The notes under the pieces: generated by a model
Told to the model about the DNA's origin: nothing
The model's input: only the letters and a program-made list of their open reading frames with translations
The model's database searches: none
Part shown: one piece after another, positions 62,629 to 64,000 of the stretch
Numbering within the stretch: position 1 is the first letter of the stretch
How the letters are laid out: the number at the start of each line of letters is the position of its first letter
Program-made: the position numbers and the translations under genes
NCBI GenBank assembly: GCA_030147845.1
Contig: JASBUN010000026.1
Span: forward strand, 31,257-95,256
Reading direction: 5' to 3'
Length of the DNA: 64,000 bases
Source of the DNA: Gammaproteobacteria bacterium
Lineage (GTDB): Bacteria; Pseudomonadota; Gammaproteobacteria; JASBUN01

Positions 62629-62835
62629 CTACCCAAAATCACACGGATCGGATTGGCGGTCGTGCTCTGCGTAGAAGTCCGCCAGCGTCCAAGTCCTAAG
62701 CTCTGCCAAGGACACTGTCTGAACGTCTGTGAGGTCCCCTGAGTAGAAAGAAGCCAGGGTAGGGACGGTTACGGTGTCCGGGGGCCCCTGTCGCTTTTTT
62801 TCCAGCGCGGCAAGTCGCCGTTCCAATCGATTCAT
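62629..62835 (-). CDS. Small phage-type protein (68 aa)
   Basis: A 68-residue protein, not recognised. The N-terminus is a short coiled-coil-like helix (MNRLERRLAALEKKRQG), followed by a threonine-rich linker and an acidic end (LADFYAEHDRQSDPCDFG). Its ATG overlaps the stop of the upstream gene (ATGA), so it belongs to the same operon. Position and size fit a phage or plasmid accessory gene. Confidence 0.55.
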   Translation of the reverse strand: MNRLERRLAALEKKRQGPPDTVTVPTLASFYSGDLTDVQTVSLAELRTWTLADFYAEHDRQSDPCDFG

Positions 62836-63098
62836 GGTTGAGAGTCCTCAAGTGCGGCGAGTCGTTTCTCGATCTCGGTCAGTTCGAATGCTTTCAGGAT
62901 CTGGCTCAGCATGTACACCAGCCGAGTAGCGTCCTGGGTGACGATTTGGCCGAACCGCGCATGTCGGTATACTCGGGCCATCTCACGCCGTACGCTCTCA
63001 GCCGAACCCAGATTAAGCCGGCGGGGGGTAGGTAACGGCCACGCGCCAGCAGGGACAAGCTCGCCAGTCGAATTCGTTGTGTCGTTCCCGTCAGCCAT
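62832..63098 (-). CDS. Small phage-type protein (88 aa)
   Basis: An 88-residue protein, not recognised. The N-terminal 30 residues are flexible (GNDTTNSTGELVPAGAWPLPTPRR). The rest is helical, with MARVYRHARFGQIVTQDATRLVYMLSQILKAFELTEIEKRLAALE, the last part resembling the coiled coil that opens the next protein. I use the ATG at 63098, where composition changes; the longer frame to 63164 adds Trp- and Cys-rich text. It overlaps the following gene by 4 bp. Confidence 0.55.
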   Translation of the reverse strand: MADGNDTTNSTGELVPAGAWPLPTPRRLNLGSAESVRREMARVYRHARFGQIVTQDATRLVYMLSQILKAFELTEIEKRLAALEDSQP

Positions 63099-63170
63099 GG
63101 GTGACCACCCGTGCAGAATCGGCGGTTCTTTTCGGCAGGATCGTTGCCACGGTCGAACGCCCAAAATAAC

Positions 63171-63395
63171 TCATGCCACGTTGCCCCCATGTTCCCGTTG
63201 CCATGCTGCCGCTTGTTTTCGCCAGCGCCGATATGCCCAGCGCCGACAAGGTACCACGTACAGCAGGCAGGGTTCATGCCCATACCGGTTCGGCAGCGTG
63301 AACCGTTGCACGTCATCGCGCCGGTTGTTCCAGCCTGGCGAGCGTTTGGCATCGCGCAGCGCCGCCAGTACATTGTCGGGAAGTTTCGCTTTCAT
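63171..63395 (-). CDS. Small basic phage-type protein (74 aa)
   Basis: A 74-residue basic protein, not recognised: MKAKLPDNVLAALRDAKRSPGWNNRRDD is followed by VQRFTLPNRYGHEPCLLYVVPCRRWAYRRWRKQAAAWQREHG. The Arg/Trp content suggests nucleic-acid contact. The start at 63395 follows GAGG. It lies between the PriCT-1 gene and the two small coupled genes, all on the minus strand. Confidence 0.5.
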   Translation of the reverse strand: MKAKLPDNVLAALRDAKRSPGWNNRRDDVQRFTLPNRYGHEPCLLYVVPCRRWAYRRWRKQAAAWQREHGGNVA

Positions 63396-63432
63396 CGTTC
63401 GGCCTCTTTTCGTTTCGTCTCTCACACACGCA

Positions 63433-64000
63433 CTACCCTGTTAGTATATGTAGGGGTGTACTTTTACGGGACTGGCGCAAGGTTACTTTTTCGGGACTGG
63501 CGAAACGTGGCGCGATGTTGAACAAGTCGGGTTTGCGGCCCGTTTGCGTGTTCCGGCTTGCGCTCAACGGTATCAGGATACCCGCCGACAGGCACGCGTT
63601 GCGCGCACGGTAGAAAGTGTCTTTTTTTGAAAATCCGGTCAATCCCTCGAAATCTGCCCACGTCAATGCGATGCCGGCGTTCGGATCGTTGTGCCAGTAG
63701 CGCCGGAATGCCATTATCACAACATCACGCGCGCGCGGTGTAAGCGCCTTCCATGCGGTCGAGTCTAGCAGCGCGTGCGGCAGCATGACGAAGCCGTCAG
63801 AACCGTAGGCGATGGCTTGCGCGGCAATGTGGTCCACTTCCGACGTTTCCAGCGGCGGCATGCAGCGGTCCGCGTTAATGCGGTGTAGACGCTGCGTTAC
63901 TTGTATACGCGTGTGGCCCGTGCGTACCAGCCCGGCGGCAAGGCTTAAAAGCGTCTTGTTACGTTCGCCCTCGGGTATCGCGTCGGGCAGCTTGCGCCGT
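63433..64000 (-). CDS. PriCT-1/winged-helix replication protein (5' end outside the window)
   Basis: The frame is open from 63433 to the right edge, giving at least 188 residues. The part before the internal ATG at 63861 reads KLPDAIPEGERNKTLLSLAAG, then TGHTRIQVTQRLHRINADRCMPPLETSEVDHIAAQA. That is a Primase-C-terminal-1 domain (GERNxTLLxLAxGL to CxPPLxxxEVxxI). It continues into a winged-helix-like part (LPHALLDSTAWKALTPRARDVVIMAF, then LTWADFEGLTGFSKKDTFYRARN). Such proteins initiate replication in phages and integrative elements. The N-terminal catalytic part lies beyond 64000. Annotating only the 142-residue frame from 63861 would miss the first domain. Confidence 0.72.
   Translation of the reverse strand, partial: RRKLPDAIPEGERNKTLLSLAAGLVRTGHTRIQVTQRLHRINADRCMPPLETSEVDHIAAQAIAYGSDGFVMLPHALLDSTAWKALTPRARDVVIMAFRRYWHNDPNAGIALTWADFEGLTGFSKKDTFYRARNACLSAGILIPLSASRNTQTGRKPDLFNIAPRFASPEKVTLRQSRKSTPLHILTG

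Overview
The window reads as a chromosomal segment of a GC-rich gammaproteobacterium with a mosaic accessory tail. The lineage call rests on an Rsd/AlgQ-type sigma-70 binder, a PhoPQ pair with a PepSY protein, MazG, PsiE, Kup and a PA0069-type radical SAM protein. A purple-sulfur or sulfur-oxidiser relative is plausible, but I cannot place it more exactly. No rRNA, tRNA or CRISPR array was seen.

Layout. 1-8330: a catabolic/transport cluster with a PanD-like decarboxylase, an alpha/beta hydrolase, a TctCBA tripartite transporter, a ketopantoate-reductase-family enzyme and an FAH-family enzyme. Three near-identical TGGTATAC-type dyads tie the cluster together, and a MITE-like repeat family is scattered in it. 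9061-19113: envelope proteins, GDP-fucose synthesis (gmd-fcl), a hybrid kinase with a NarL-type regulator, an ammonium transporter with sigma-54 and NtrC-like sites, and an HDOD-GAF protein. 19188-19864: a 287-bp tandem repeat made of REP palindromes. 19930-32372: housekeeping and stress genes (YkgJ, MazG, PhoPQ-PepSY, Rsd, GGDEF, PsiE, TatD) and several uncharacterised small proteins. 32674-36342: a divergent envelope module in which two neighbouring genes encode the same PEIER pentapeptide repeat. 36479-43966: DsbC-like protein, Kup, a ferritin-like diiron protein, PerM and a radical SAM protein.

44140-52672: an IclR-controlled operon encoding a divergent phosphoketolase-like TPP enzyme, a DUF1537 sugar-acid kinase and a TRAP transporter. 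Together they suggest uptake, phosphorylation and phosphoketolase-type cleavage of an unidentified hydroxy- or sugar acid. 52740-55291: LigD split into three separate overlapping or abutting genes (PE, LIG, POL). 55341-57244: a methyltransferase/HxlR pair bracketed by 72-bp direct repeats.

57250-64000 is accessory DNA. It holds an 813-residue protein that joins a YaaW-like membrane region to a PD-(D/E)XK nuclease motif, an intact IS256-family element with an 8-bp target duplication, a HEPN-motif protein, and a phage/plasmid-type operon ending in a strong terminator and beginning with a PriCT-1 protein that runs off the window. The best candidates for undescribed systems are the HEPN plus YaaW-PD-(D/E)XK pair (possible defence), the phosphoketolase-like/DUF1537/TRAP operon, and the PEIER-repeat envelope module.
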